Of a stretch of 64,000 nt of DNA, positions 1 to 11,957 are shown piece by piece. Position 1 is the stretch's first letter. The number at the start of each line of letters is the position of its first letter. Position numbers and translations under genes: made by a program. This DNA is from Chloranthus sessilifolius. Taxonomy: Eukaryota > Streptophyta > Magnoliopsida > Chloranthales > Chloranthaceae. Location: NCBI GenBank assembly GCA_021018995.1, contig CM037585.1:85350646-85414645 (forward strand). The letters are read 5' to 3'. Below the pieces are notes generated by a model. That model did no database searches, was not told the DNA's origin, and saw only the letters and a program-made list of their open reading frames with translations.

Positions 1-1003
1 TCCCAAGAATTGTACAGTGGATCAAATCATGCCACACCAAGTGCAAACTGACTGGAAGCTGATGTGGAGAAAAGTGATAGGAGCAGGGTGAATGTGCTTG
101 GGTAAAATGGGCAATAAAGGGGAAAGAATGGAGAGGGCAGCTATGTGGTGTGCTCTAGAAGTTAGGGCAGAGAGAGATGAAGTGAAAAAGAAGCAGTCAC
201 AGGGTTTTAATGGATGAAACCCATGCTTCGCGAGGTTGCTGCCAGGCTGTCGCGAGGATAAAATTGGAAGAAATAGCCTCACGAGCTGAAATGAGAGTGG
301 AAAGTACTTGTCGCGCAGCTCAAATGGAACCTCGCAAGCTAGAATAAGCCTGGGATGAACCTCGCGACAGGCTTATTCTTAAGAGCAGAGGGCCTTGCAA
401 GCTTCATTTTCATTCAGTCTTCAGGTGTTTTTCTTGCGAGGCTATCGTGCAGATGTGATTTGTATCTCAGAGCCTCGCGAGCACCTTTTGTTTTCTTAAA
501 CTTTGGCTCACAGGGCTCAGTTAGCTACGCGAGAAGGCCGAAACTACCTTAATAACTGCTTGCGAGGGTGAAATGGGAACCACTAAGCCACACAACAAGG
601 CCAAATCTATTGCTTCTCAGTGCTTGCATACTGGCATCTACATTTATACTGTCATGCACACCAGCACCAAATTTCTGTCATATCTCACCCATTTCACATC
701 TGTTAAGCTCATGTCCATTGCCTACTTCATGCACACATTTTCAAACTTTACATCATAGCTGCCAAGCAATATAAATCCACATTGCACAGTCTATTTCATA
801 TTCAAATCACCCAAACAGATGGTTCAGCCATAGCAGATGTAGGTTCATAAACTCAAATCCAGACTCTAGACACTCCAACATTACACAAATTCAGGCAGCA
901 TATGAAAAACAAACTATAAACAACAATTGCAGAATTTTAACAACACACACTAACACACAAATTCAAACAACTAAGGTACACAAGTTACAAGGTTGTGAGT
1001 CAC
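1..1003 (-). other. Post-pol region of Athila element A
   Basis: No conserved protein frame is seen. The stretch is homologous to the post-pol region of element D (about 48340-49500): both have a cluster of CTCGCGAG-like octamers (an exact copy at 474-481), followed by a short conserved block ending in a Cys-Thr-Trp coding motif (minus-strand frame 22-282 here, 49309-49491 in D). The octamers are degenerate, with TG or CA replacing CG, as expected for methylated repeat DNA. The segment lies between the pol stop at 1004 and the missing 3' LTR. In D a third ORF follows the same block. Confidence 0.6.
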
Positions 1004-2288
1004 TTAGCAGTGGGAGGTTCTTGAAGGTGGCTGGTCCGAGGAGGCTCCACAGAGTTTTCTATACAAATTTTTAGCTTTTGACCATTCACTTTCATGATCT
1101 TCCTAGAAGTGGGGTCCATTATCTCCACAACACCAAATGGGGAGGCATGGATGACAGTAAAAGGTCCATCCCATCAAGATTTTAACTTCCCTGGAATAAA
1201 CTTTAACTTGGAGTTAAACAATCAAACCTTGGCACCAACCTTGAAGTCCTTCCTTAGCAGTCTCTTGTCGAAAAATGCCTTGGATATCTCCTTGAAGATT
1301 CTTGAATTTGCATAGGCATCCAGTTTCAGCTCCTCTAACTCAGCCAGCTTCAATTTCCTGTGTGAACCAGCAGTAGTTAGATCCAAATTTAGAGTTTTAA
1401 TAGCCCAGTAGGCTCTATGTTCTAACTCCACTGGTAGATGACAAGCCTTGCCATAAACCAGTCTGAAAGGGGACATGCCAATAGGGGTCTTATAGGCAGT
1501 CCTATAAGCCCACAGTGCATCATTTAACTTCTATACCCAATCCTTCCTATCTGTCCTCACTGTCTTCTCCAAGATGTGCTTAATCTCCCTATTAGGAATT
1601 TCAACTTGCCCACTGGTTTGTGGGTGGTAGGGAGTTGCAATCCTGTGTGTAACAGAATACCTTTTGAGCATATTCTCAAAAGGCCTGTTACAGAAATGAC
1701 TCCCCCCATCACTAATGATAGCTCTGAGGGAGCCAAATCTAGAGAAAATATTATCCTTTAAAATTTTGAGGACAACTGTGTGACCATTGGTTCTTGTAGC
1801 AATGGCTTCTACCCACTTGGAGACATAATCCACTGCCACAAGTGTAAAATTGAAACCCATAGAAGGAGGAAAGGGGCCCATAAAATTAATCCCCCAGATG
1901 TCAAACAATTCTACCACAAGGATGGGTTGCAATGGCATTGAATATTTCTTGGAAATGCCTCCCAACCTTTGACATCTTTGACAGGCCTTGCAATGTACAT
2001 GGGCATCTCTGAACAAAGAGGGCCAGTAGAACCCACATTGCAACACTTTTGCTGCTATTTTTTTCCCACTAAAGTGACCCCCACAGGCCTGCTCATGGCA
2101 TATAGAAAGAATGCTATGAAACTCACTTTCAGGCACACATCTCCTAATAATTTGATCTGCATAATGCTTGTAAAGGTAAGGGTCCTCTCAAAGAAAATGT
2201 TTGACCTGAAAGAAAAATAGGTCTTTGTCCTTCTTGGACCAATAGGGGGGATCCTACCAGCAGCAAGAAAATTTACAATGTGTGCAAA
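1004..2288 (-). pseudogene. Integrase region of element A pol (broken)
   Basis: Retrotransposon integrase, which would insert element cDNA into chromosomes. The N-terminal zinc-binding HHCC region is visible around 1980-2130 (CHEQACGGH, then CKAC). The core follows with ISDGG (second Asp) and a Glu in VEIPNRE. The expected first catalytic Asp is Asn here (WGINF), a mutation that should abolish activity. A stop separates the core (1531-2136) from the C-terminal part (1222-1476), which carries the conserved [15 protein letters not shown] block. The frame ends at 1004 (TAA) after a short Pro-rich tail (EPPTAK). Homologous regions lie in elements D and E. Confidence 0.85.
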
Positions 2289-3745
2289 CTAGGGCACACT
2301 CATTGTGATGGCAAAAAGTTGCTCATCCGTGAAAGACTCATTCACAAGTAGGTCAACACAATCAACAATGACAATTCTAGACAAGTGGTCTACAACCACA
2401 TTCTCCACTCCCTTTTTATCCTTGATCTCTAGATCAAACTCGTGCAGTAGGAGGATCCATTTGATCAACCTAGGCTTGGCTTCCTTTTTAGACAAAAGGT
2501 ATTTCAGGGCTGAGTGGTCAGTGAACACAATGATTTTAGACCCTAAGACATAGGTCCTAAATTTCTCTACAGCAAAGACAACAGCCAACAGCTCTTTCTC
2601 AGTGGTGGTGTAATTGAGCTGAGCACAGCTAGTGGCTTGCTAGCATAATAAACTACACTAGGTAGTTTATCTTTTCTCTACCCCAAAACTGCACTAATGG
2701 CTAAATCTGAAGCATCACACATGAGCTCAAAAGGGAGGGAGTAATCAGGGGCTTGCATGATCGGAGCAGAAGTCAAGCAATTCTTTAAGACCTCAAAAGT
2801 AGTCAAGCACTCAGCAGTGAACACAAAAGGAATATCCTGACACAATAGGTTGCACAGAGGTTTAGAAAATTTTGAGAAATCCTTGATGAACCTCCTGTAG
2901 AAACTAGCATGCCTAAGAAATGATCTAACTTGCTTAAAAATTTTTGGAGGCAACTACGAGATAAGATTAATTTTTACTTTATCCACCTCTATCCCTGTTT
3001 GAGAAACCACATGACCAAAAATAATTCCCTGGGTGACCATGAAATTATTCTTTTCCTAGCTCAACACTAGGTTGGTTTCCTCACATCTCTGAAGTACAAG
3101 GGCTAGATGATGCAAACACTGATCAAAATTATCACCATACATAGAAAAATCATCCATGAAGATTTTCAAAAACTTATCCAGCATGTCAAAAAATATGATA
3201 TACATGCATGTATGGAAAGTAGCAAGAGCATTACACAGTCCAAAAGGCATCCTTCGATAAGTAAAGGTGCCAAAAGGACAAGTGAAAGTAGTCTTTTCCT
3301 GGTCTTGTGGATACACAGGGATCTGGTTATAACTAGAGTATCTATCAAGAAATCAATGATAAGCTTTGCTTGCTAGCTTATCCAGAATTTGGTCAATGAA
3401 GGGTAGAGGGAAATGGTCCTTCCTAGTCTTGGAATTCAATTTTCTGTAGTCAATGCACACCCTCCAACCAGTCACCTCCCTGGTGGACATGAGTTCTCCA
3501 GACTCATTAGGTACTACAGTGATGCCAGACTTCTTAGGTACCACCTATGTAGGTGACACCCATTCAGAATCTAAAATTTGGTAGATTACTCTAGCATCAA
3601 GTAGTTTGACCAGTTCCTTCATCACAACCTCCTGCATATGAGGATTTAACTTACTCTGCATCTCTCTAGAGGGTTTGGATCCCTCTTCCAGATGAATTTT
3701 ATGCATACAAACAACAAAGTTAATTCCCCTCATATTAGTAATGGT
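2289..3745 (-). pseudogene. Reverse transcriptase and RNase H region of element A pol (broken)
   Basis: Ty3/gypsy RT followed by RNase H. Visible RT blocks, in order: VPKKSG and WRVCIDYRKLNSKT (3353-3544), YRRMPFGLCNA, and the catalytic FMDD box near 3145-3157 (Phe-Met-Asp-Asp, the usual Athila form of YxDD). RNase H blocks include [14 protein letters not shown] and the end motif DHLSRI (2289-2588). The region is split into at least five fragments by stops and frameshifts (3545-3733, 3353-3544, 3056-3316, 2678-2953, 2289-2588). The product would make cDNA in cytoplasmic particles, but no intact protein can be made from this copy. Confidence 0.88.
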
Positions 3746-4918
3746 CTAACCAATTGCCTTCTTATGCATCTTGAGCACACAAATTAGTTTTTCTTCCTGC
3801 TCCTCAATGAGGGAAGATGAAATGATCACAGGTAGTTTTTTATCTTGCCCCAAGAATGCATACTTCAGAGTGCTTGGGAGCTGTTTTAGCTCTAAATCTG
3901 GTGGACTTTTAATGGAAGGCAACAGAGGTGCCTTGGAGGTTTGAGGCAGGGGCAGCAATGTAGGTTTCCAGCTGGAATGCTGCACTAGGCCCACAGAAGA
4001 CTCCATTGTGGTGCCATCTTCTATCATGAAAGCTTGGGCCTCCTCCTCAACCTCACTCCAAACAGTTTTCAGGTTCTCAAAAACTTTATCCCAATCCAAC
4101 AGATTAGATAACTCTTCTTCTACAAGGTCCTCTAGTACATCTACTGCACAACAGTCCTCAATGTCTAGCTGAGGCTGCTTGGCAACATTGTACACAATTA
4201 ATTGGGCCTTCATATTCCTAAAGATTACTTTCATCACCCCAGACCTGCATTGAATGCTGGCATTGGTAGTGACCAAGAATGGCCTGCCCAAGATGACAGG
4301 AATTGGGGTTTTACTTTTACAAAGGTTCATATCCAAAACTAGGAAATCAATAGGGTAGTAGAACTTGTCCACCCCCACCAAAACATCCTCCACCATACCC
4401 ATAGGCCTTCTCTCAGACCTGTCAGCCAGCTGGAGCACAATTAGAGTTGGTTTCAGCTCTCCCAAACCTAGCTCCTCATATACTGAATATGGGAGCAGGT
4501 TTACACTGGCCCCTAAGTCCAAGAGGGCTCCGCCTATGGTGTGGTTTCCAATAATACAGGGGATGGTAGGTACCCCTGGGTCTTACAATTTTTCAGGTGT
4601 GGCTATGGATAATATTGATTCCACATGTTCTGCAGCAAAGACCTTTTTGGACAACTGAACTCTTGCTTTCCTCTTTTGTGTATAAAGGTCCTTTAAAAAC
4701 TTTGCATAGGCAGGGACCTGTTTAATGGCATCAAATAGGGATAAATTAATTTTGACCTGCTTGAAGGTCTCCAGCATTTCCTCCATCTGAGTATTCCCCT
4801 TATAAAAAGAAGATGAGCCAACAAGTGCATGAGGAAATGGCAGCTGTAGTACTGCTGGTACCTCAGCTGCATGCCTAGCAATATTAGTCAAATTTTTGTT
4901 TTTATCTTTTTTCTTCAT
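3746..4918 (-). pseudogene. Aspartic protease region of element A
   Basis: Retroviral-type aspartic protease with flanking linker. The active-site motif DLGASVNLLP is read at the start of the 258-codon frame 3746-4522, followed by PVILGRPFL, the second conserved block of pepsin-like retroelement proteases. The upstream frame 4583-4918 carries the gag-protease linker (METFKQVKINL-like and KKVFAAEHVES blocks). A stop near 4582 splits them. The C-terminal part is an acidic linker leading to RT. This is the best-preserved protease in the window: element E has lost the active site by deletion, and C has lost the whole region. Confidence 0.82.
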
Positions 4919-6557
4919 TTATTTCTTGTTGTTGGGGCTCAACATCAGCCCCTTATTTTGTTCCTGCTGCTCCACCGCAGGGGATGAATTCAGTTATTCT
5001 TCTTCACTCACATTCCTTTCTTTTTCACTCTCCATGGTCTCCTTTATTGCCCTACCCACCTGATTGTCAACCACTTTGCCACTCTTTAGGGTAGTGATTG
5101 CATTAGCCTCCTCATAAGTAGAGGAGCCTTCTCCAATCATGTATGGACCCTTAGGGTTGGCCAAGGGTTGATTAGACAACCTGCCCTCCTCTCTCTTATT
5201 CAAAGAATTACAGATTTGATCAAACTGGTCCTCTATTTTCTTAATGCTTTGATCATGAGAGTTCACAGTTTGTGTTAAGGTTTCCAAATTTTGCATTGAT
5301 GCCAATATTTGCTCTTTAAAAGAAGAGGATCTGGGCTCTGATGGGAGCAAAACCAGGTGGTTTGGCTATGGGGTAGGTAGCTGAAAATTCTGTCTAGGTG
5401 CATAACCTTGGTTGAATTGGTGTTGTGGTCTGTATGGTAATGCTTGCTGTTGCTGGGGTTGCTGATATGTGTCTTGCCTCCACCTCAAATTGGGGTGGTT
5501 TCTCCAGGTACACCCAGCAGGTTGCTGCTTATATGCCTGAGCAACATTGACATATTCCATAACCAATTTAGGGTACTGGTTGGCTGATGGACATTCTTCA
5601 AGTGAATGTGTGAGAGACTGACATATCAGACATGCTTCTTCCACTTGTGCAGCCAGTCTGGGCTGCATCACATTCATCAATTTATCAAATTTTAGGCTCA
5701 GGTTGTTCACCTTCCTCTCTAAATCACTTTGCACCTTGACCTCATACATCCCACCTTTAGAGGTGGATTCTTTCACCATTCTAGTTGGAGTATGACTGTC
5801 ATTACGCAACAGAGATTCCTATTGCATGGAATTCTCACTTATAATGTCAAACAGTTCCCATGCCTCATCAACTGTCTTGTGGAGGTAAGTACCCCCACAT
5901 GAGGTATCCATCATATTCCTACTCTTGAGATCAATAGAAGACTTGAACAAGCTGCCATTGAGGAATTTGGTGGTGGGGACATTGCTTTAACAATTTTTGA
6001 AACCTTTCTTATGCTCCATAAAAATCTTTAGTTGAGAATTAAACAAATGCAAGTATGCTCTTCCTCATCTGACTAGTTTTATTCATAGGAAAGAATTTTG
6101 TCAGAAATTGGCATTAGAGATCATTTCATGTCTGTATGTTGTTGGCTGGGAGCATGGAGAGCCAAGTTCTGGCTTTATCCTTTAGGGAAAAAGAAAAAAG
6201 CCTAAGTTTGGTGGCTTCCTCTCCCAAACCAGCAATGTTAAATGTGGTGCAAAGTGTCAAGAACTCATCGATGTATTTGAAAGGGTCTTCCTTACTGAGC
6301 CCATGAAAGGATGGCAGTATGTTGATGGTGGAGGGCTTAATCTCATAATTTCCTTCAACTGAAGAAAATTTAATGCAGAAGGGGGATGTATATGCCCCAG
6401 GTGCATTATATTCTTTCAGTGTCCTCTGTCTCTCAGCCATCACAGCTGGCATAGTATCAACAACAGGGGCTTGTGTGGTATTTCTCAGTCTAAGGACCCT
6501 CTCTACCTCAGGATTTGGAGGTTCTAATTTAAGGTTAAGGGACCTTCTATCAAGCAT
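4919..6557 (-). pseudogene. gag of element A (broken)
   Basis: Structural capsid/nucleocapsid protein. The start is placed at 6557, at the Met of MLDRRS, because the same M-x-x-R-R-S start occurs in elements C (24002), D (42861) and E (61062), although the open frame extends a little further upstream. Conserved capsid blocks are FHGLSKEDPFKYIDEFL and LRLFSFSLKDKARTWL (6126-6557). After a broken stretch (5810-6125) comes the nucleocapsid part (5366-5809) with one zinc knuckle of the form C-x2-C-x4-H-x4-C (CLICQSLTHSLEEC) and a Gln-rich segment. The last part (4994-5350) is predicted helical and charged. Several stops and frameshifts are present. Confidence 0.85.
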
Positions 6558-6874
6558 GCACACACACAAAACAAGTAAAGGAAAACACAGACAACACCTT
6601 AAAGAATTGATAAACACACAGAAATTACTGACAAGTATTCTGAGCTACTGGAAATCAATACAACAAAAAATGGAACTCAGATGTAGGGGGAAAGAAATGC
6701 AAACTAGAGGTAGCAAAGCTCTTGCTGCAGCTCTAATTTCTCCCTTCTGCTACTATCCAGATCTACAAAAGACAGTCAACAAATCAGTAGTACTTTCTTT
6801 CAAAAATAGGTACTGCTACAAATGAATATAGTACACAAAAAATATACACTCAAGTCTACTAATTAGATCAAAGG

Positions 6875-6892
6875 TCACCGACAGCAACGCCA
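6875..6892 (-). other. Primer-binding site of element A (tRNA-Asp type)
   Basis: On the minus strand, 18 nt begin six bases after the LTR end and resemble the complement of the tRNA-Asp 3' end (TGGCGttgctgtcggtga, with several substitutions). The same site in D (42525-42542) and E (61384-61401) is better preserved. This marks the internal edge of the 5' LTR. Confidence 0.75.
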
Positions 6893-8436
6893 AAAACTTG
6901 TTGAAGTATCTAGTTGTGCTATCTTTATTAGTTTAAAAACAGATGGGGGAAAAGAATCACATGAAATATAAAACAAAACAAAATCAAAGATGGATGAAAT
7001 ACAAAGCACAAAACCAAATCACAGTCCTGCAACATCCAGGGTTGTTGTAGCAAGTTTTAAAGTAAGTAATAGTTTTTCCCACAGGGATGATTGATCTAGA
7101 ACCCAAAATGGTTGTTTAGTAGGCCTCCAGATCTGACTACAGATATGACAATCATAAACAAAGGGAGTGTGGTGTCACAACTAAAACTAAAACTAAAATA
7201 AAATAAAATAAAAAACAGTCCTATACTAAAGAAAGGATTGTAAAGAAAGATGATGATGTGGTAAAATAAAGATAAAAATGATGAGAAGTAGACAGCTAAG
7301 CTAAGGTCACTTCAGTCATGCAACTCAGATCTAGAGTTGTCTCTACAACAATCCTTCAGATGTCTACAAACGCATCTACAAGGTAGAGGACTCTAATTCA
7401 ACCCCTGTGATTTAAATTGGTCTCTTAAGGCTATAATCTATCCACTGAAATGATCACAGACTATCCAAGGGAGAGGATCAAATCACAGAGATTAAATCAG
7501 AAAACCAACCTGATCCAAGAGAATGGATTGATCTTAAGGCTATAGCCTATCCACTTGTATGGTCACAGACTATCCAATAGACTTCCTCCAACCACTAGGC
7601 CAAATCAGAATATGAATATCATTGCAGACACTATGTTTGCTAGGATACAAGCTTAAGCATCCATAGGAGCAAACAACTCTTGAAAAACTAGTGAAAACCA
7701 CAGTCATTCAGAGGTTGTTTGGGGACTTAAATTCAGCTGATCATTACTATAAAAGGCCTGCAATGACTCAGCTCATAAGTCTACAATCTCTCCAGAAGAT
7801 CAGATCTAAGAACTGATGATGGTAAGGTAAAATAAAGGGGGGCATGTCCCTGCCACAATCTCTCATAAGGCTACAAGCTCAAGTGCAGAGAATAAGAATC
7901 CATCTCAGATCTGTGACTTAGACTCATCCTAGGGCTATAGTTTGTCCACTTAAATGGTCACAAGCTATCCACAGAGGCTATCCAAATCATAGATGACTGA
8001 GATAGAACAAGAAAACTGCTGTTACCACTATGGTTACAAGGCTACAAGCTCAAGCTTCCATGGGAGCATCAAATTTGTAAAATCCTAAGTGGAAAGCACA
8101 AGTCAAAGAACACTATGTGGGACACATAGAAAAATAATAGATTTAATGGACATTAAAACTAATATTTCATTAATTTTACATAGAACTTACAATGAATGTC
8201 CTCAAGGAAGTAGCCTTGTGCAGAACAGCCCACAATAGCTCCCAAAGCTTAAACAAAACCTATTATCGAAATGAAATAAACTATACCTAGATGTTTACAA
8301 AGATCATAACCAACAAATGTTTGGCTAAGGAAGAAGAAAAAGGAAAAAGATGGTGACCTAATCCTAACCCTAATCTGACCTAGGCTCTCAGCCAACTTAG
8401 GTTGAGGAAAAGATGCTAATTCAGCTAAAATTTACA

Positions 8437-8446
8437 GCTTATATAC
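8437..8446 (-). promoter_or_regulatory. TATA box of element A LTR
   Basis: GTATATAAGC on the minus strand. The same decamer core occurs at the same place in E's two LTRs (51584-51593, 63009-63018) and as TATATAAGC in the solo LTR (9950-9958), so it is the likely RNA polymerase II promoter of this family. In A the solo LTR is inserted only about 33 bp upstream of the box. Confidence 0.6.
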
Positions 8447-8479
8447 ATTGTCAAGTGCCTTAGCCAATAGGAGAGCAGG

Positions 8480-10917
8480 TTTTAAGGTATTTTTAAGTGG
8501 TTGCTACTGCCTTTATTGAAGACAGTGATAAGAATGGGGTTAGTGAAAATGAATCAAAGGTGGATTGAAAACTACAGAGCAGCAAGCCTATAAATACACA
8601 GTCCTGCAAGATACAGGGCCTGTTGTAGCAAGTTTTGATAAGTAAGAGTTTGTCCCACAGGGAAAGTTGATTTAAAGCTCCAAGGGAGCTATCTTTAGTA
8701 GGCCCTCCAGACCTTACTACAGATCTGGCAATCCTAAATGGAAGGGGATTTATGGTCACTATAGTCTAAATCCTAAGGTAACTTAATACCTAAACTACAG
8801 AAAGGGTTGAGAAGAGTGATGGAGTGTGAGAAAATAAATGTAAAAGGGTGAGAAGTATGCTATTAGGTACAGATCTAATGGGTCTTATAACTCAGACTCA
8901 GATCTGCTGCTATAAAAATTCTGTCCAATGGCTACATTATCACCAAAGAGGAGAAAGGGTCCAACTCACCCCTGTGCCATGATCCAATCCCTTATGGCTA
9001 TAACCTGTCAACTTAAATGGTCACAGACTATGCAATAGGGGAACCACAATCTAGAGATGGGTCAGAACAAGTTTATCATTGTAGGCACTACTTCATCTAG
9101 GCTACAAGCTCAAGAATCTATAGGTACCTCAACCTCTAAAGTTCTGTGTGTGGGGCTAGGCCTACAGCGTGCTCTAGCCTGGACACACAAAACCAACAAG
9201 AGTTTGAGTACTAGCTTTTAAGCTAAGCTGTTCATTGCTTTAGAAAGACAATAGTGATCCAGCCACAAGCCTACAATCTCTACAGCCAAATTAGATCTGC
9301 CATCTGATGGTAAGTCTATACAAATGCAAGGGAGTCTGTCTCTGCACAATCTCTCACAAGGCTACAAGCACAAGTGCAGAGAAGAAGAATCTGTCTTAGA
9401 TCTGTAGATTGGCCTCACCCTAGGGCTATAATCTGTCGACTTGAATGGTCACAGACTATCCATAGAGGCTATCCTCCTCACAGAGGTCTAAGATAGAACA
9501 AGAACATTGCTGTCGCCACCATGTTCACAAGGCTACTAGCTCAAGCTCCCATGGGGATTCAAATTTAGTGGGTCCTGTGGTGAGGCTAGGCCTGTAATGT
9601 GCCTAACCTGGACACACAGGTCACTTGGATCTAAGTAAAACCTTAAAGACAATCCTCCATTGCTTATAATGCAACTTAGCAATGGAGGATCTCAAAGCAA
9701 TAGCCTTGCACAAAACAACTCATAAAACACCAATCCCATACATGCAATAGATCCTATTACAAAACTCCATTAAAACTATACCAAATAATCATACAAAGGC
9801 ATAGCCAGCAAGTGCTGGACTATGGAGAAAAGGAAAAAAAAAGAAAACTCCTAAACCCTAACCTTAGCCTACTATAATTCTATAATCGGTTTCAAGAAGG
9901 AGTACAGAAGTCAAGTCCCAGTCCTCCTTTAAACCTAAGCTAGGCTTAGGCTTATATAGTAGTCGACTGTGTGAGAAATAGGATTAGGAAAACCCTATTT
10001 TCATCAATACAATTGCGGCCCATTCTTATCCCTTAGATGCCTTGAGGCGTGTGCACGGAGATTGGAGCATTGGAGTGCATGCCCTAATTGCTGGAAGTTC
10101 CTAAATTGCCCCTGCAGAAGTGGGGAGAAGTTAAGAACTCGAGCCTCGCTAGGTAGAGAGGCTTCCCAGATCTTATCGCGTGATAGAATTGGCGTCGCAG
10201 GGTTGCTTTGATTTAAAGCTCTTGCAGTCACGGGGTTGGTACTTTGGTCATCGCGGGGATACTCTGGTCATCGCGGGATTGGTCTTTCCATTTGAATGGT
10301 GCGGGAATTACATGCACAGTTCGTTCCTTGATGAATCTTGCGGCGATCCTCATGAAGAAAATAATGTACATGGGCTTCTGGATCGTGCGAGCAATTCCTT
10401 GAAAGTATGTGTCTCGCGGCCACTGTACGATAGCCGAGCGCCGGAATGCCTAGAGCTCTCTCTATTCAGTGAATCGCACGAAGGTTGAAGAATCATCTCT
10501 TGAGCTATGTGTGATTGCGCGAGTGCTTTGTGAGCGCTTAAGACTGAACCTCGCGAGAACTGCGCGAAGTATGCTTTTTACTCCCTGCTGACATCCATCT
10601 GCGCGCGAACGGCGCGAGGACTGCGCGACCAGTTGGTGTGCTCCCTTCAGAAGCCTGCGATAACTGTGCGAAGCATTCTTCCTAGTATTTTTCTGCTTTG
10701 TTATGCCACTGTTGTAGCCAACTCTCCGTCTGGGTTCAACCTCCTTTCTTATGAGGAACTTCTGGGGCAACAGTAGGCTTCTTGGCATGGTTAGGTGCTT
10801 ATTTGCAACTTTTACTTATTACCTACAGGACAGACTTAAAACACATTTATTAAATGATTTAGGGTCTAACAGAGATTAAGTTAAGGGGTAAAAAGTGGTA
10901 CTTTTCAGGTCTTAACA
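8480..10917 (-). mobile_element. Solo Athila-type LTR inserted in element A's LTR
   Basis: An LTR of about 2.44 kb from a related subfamily, with no internal region. It is flanked by a perfect 5-bp direct repeat GCAGG (8475-8479 and 10918-10922). The right end is CTTAACA (so TGTTAAG on the minus strand). The left end reads TTTTAAGG, where TG would be expected, implying a point change in the terminal dinucleotide. It contains the LTR hairpin repeats (about 9000 and 9425), a TATA box and an exact CTCGCGAG at 10550-10557. Solo LTRs form by recombination between the two LTRs of one full element. Confidence 0.82.
9950..9958 (-). promoter_or_regulatory. TATA box of the solo LTR
   Basis: TATATAAGC on the minus strand, at the same relative position as the TATA boxes of A and E. 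It is the only promoter-like signal seen in this LTR. Confidence 0.5.
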
Positions 10918-11736
10918 GCAGGAGAGAAAACCCTAGTTGCTACTATTGTCGTGGCTCCTTTGCAGCCCTTGGATGTCTCGAGATGTGTCAAAATAAATTA
11001 GGGCCTCGAGGTGTGTGCCCTAGAGGTGGGGAAATCCTCAAAGTATCCTTGAGGTTCACTGAGAAAGCAGGACTCGAGCTTTGCACAGCTAGACTTGCTG
11101 ATTCTGCTTCTCGCTAGGCTGTCACATAGATGGTATTACAATTAAAAAGGGCATCGTGAAGGTAGATTGGCTGCTGGAGAGACCTCGCAAAGTTTTGCTA
11201 TACTTTGATGATGCAACTCATGAAGTTGGGCTTCAGGCGTTACCGGTTGTGAGGGTCTCACGTGGATGGCTTTAGATCTCATGAGGATCCCTGTATATTG
11301 AGTGGCACAGCTAGCGTGGATGGATTTAATGCTTTGCGAGATTGCTCGCCAAGATGGAACATGTTACATCACATGACTAGCTCTAGTTTTGAAGCGCGTG
11401 AGAGATTTTTTTGAAACTTTCATTGCGCAAGAGCTGCACGAGAGGCTGGGGTCTTTCTTATAGTTGAACCTTACGAGAACTGCGTGTGCAGCTAATTTGA
11501 GATTGTTATCCCAACGAGAGCTTTGCGAGATGGATTTCTGAAGACCTTCTGCCTTTGAATTGCGCGAGAGCCTTGCAAGTTTGTCTTTGAATGGTTTTAA
11601 GTCTGCGAGAACCTCGCGAGGAGTCTTCTATGCATGTTTGCTGCATTTCACAGTTTGCTGTAGTAGCTACCTCTGCTTGGGTCCAAGTTCCTCTCATCAA
11701 TTAGACTTCTAGTGCACCCTTAGGAACTCAAATGAT

Positions 11737-11746
11737 CACCATGGTG
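11737..11746. promoter_or_regulatory. U3 palindrome CACCATGGTG in element A
   Basis: A perfect 10-bp palindrome 211 bp from the outer LTR end, followed by a second related copy (ACCACCATGG). The same palindrome lies 213-214 bp inside the outer ends of D (40074-40083) and E (52419-52428). Function is unknown; the constant position suggests a U3 regulatory site. Confidence 0.45.
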
Positions 11747-11957
11747 TGTACCACCATGGCATTCCATCTGTTCTCCACTGAGCTACAGACCTTGGCTTCA
11801 AATCTCTCTTTTTAGCCTCAAAAGCATGAACTTTGTACTAAGCTATAACTTTTATTCTTAACTATAAAATAAACTCAGAAGAGGATTATTAAATGGCTCC
11901 GAGGTATACTAAAGGCTAGGTTAAGAGGTGAAAAGTGGTACTTTTTAGTGAATAACA

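Larger units (their letters stand above)
1..11957 (-). mobile_element. Athila-type Ty3/gypsy retrotransposon A (3' end outside window)
   Basis: Minus-strand LTR retrotransposon. Reading from high to low coordinates it shows a 5' LTR (11957-6899, interrupted), a tRNA-Asp-type PBS, gag, protease, reverse transcriptase, RNase H, integrase and a post-pol region that runs off the left edge. The Athila assignment rests on the PBS type, the gag start motif, long LTRs and a long non-coding segment after pol. The right end abuts Tat-type LTR sequence at 11958, so A probably inserted into element B's LTR. The right copy of the duplicated target would then be ACTTT, but the left copy is outside the window. 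Every coding segment carries stops or frameshifts, so the element is dead. Confidence 0.85.
6899..11957 (-). repeat. 5' LTR of Athila element A, interrupted by a solo LTR
   Basis: The LTR starts TGTTGAAG at 6899 and ends AATAACA at 11957. It is about 2.6 kb once the insertion at 8480-10922 is discounted, close to the 2.65 kb of D and E. Sequence on each side of the insertion aligns continuously with the equivalent stretch of D's LTR (about 40960-41000), which confirms the empty site. The LTR carries three hairpin-forming repeats (7427, 7533 and 7930 regions), a TATA box (8437-8446), CTCGCGAG octamers (11613-11620) and the U3 palindrome CACCATGGTG (11737-11746). Confidence 0.85.

Noticed and set aside
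10004-10788. Three frames of 75-108 codons in CGCGAG-rich DNA
   Set aside because: They lie in the U3 part of an LTR on both strands, have no conserved domain and are not preserved in the other LTR copies.
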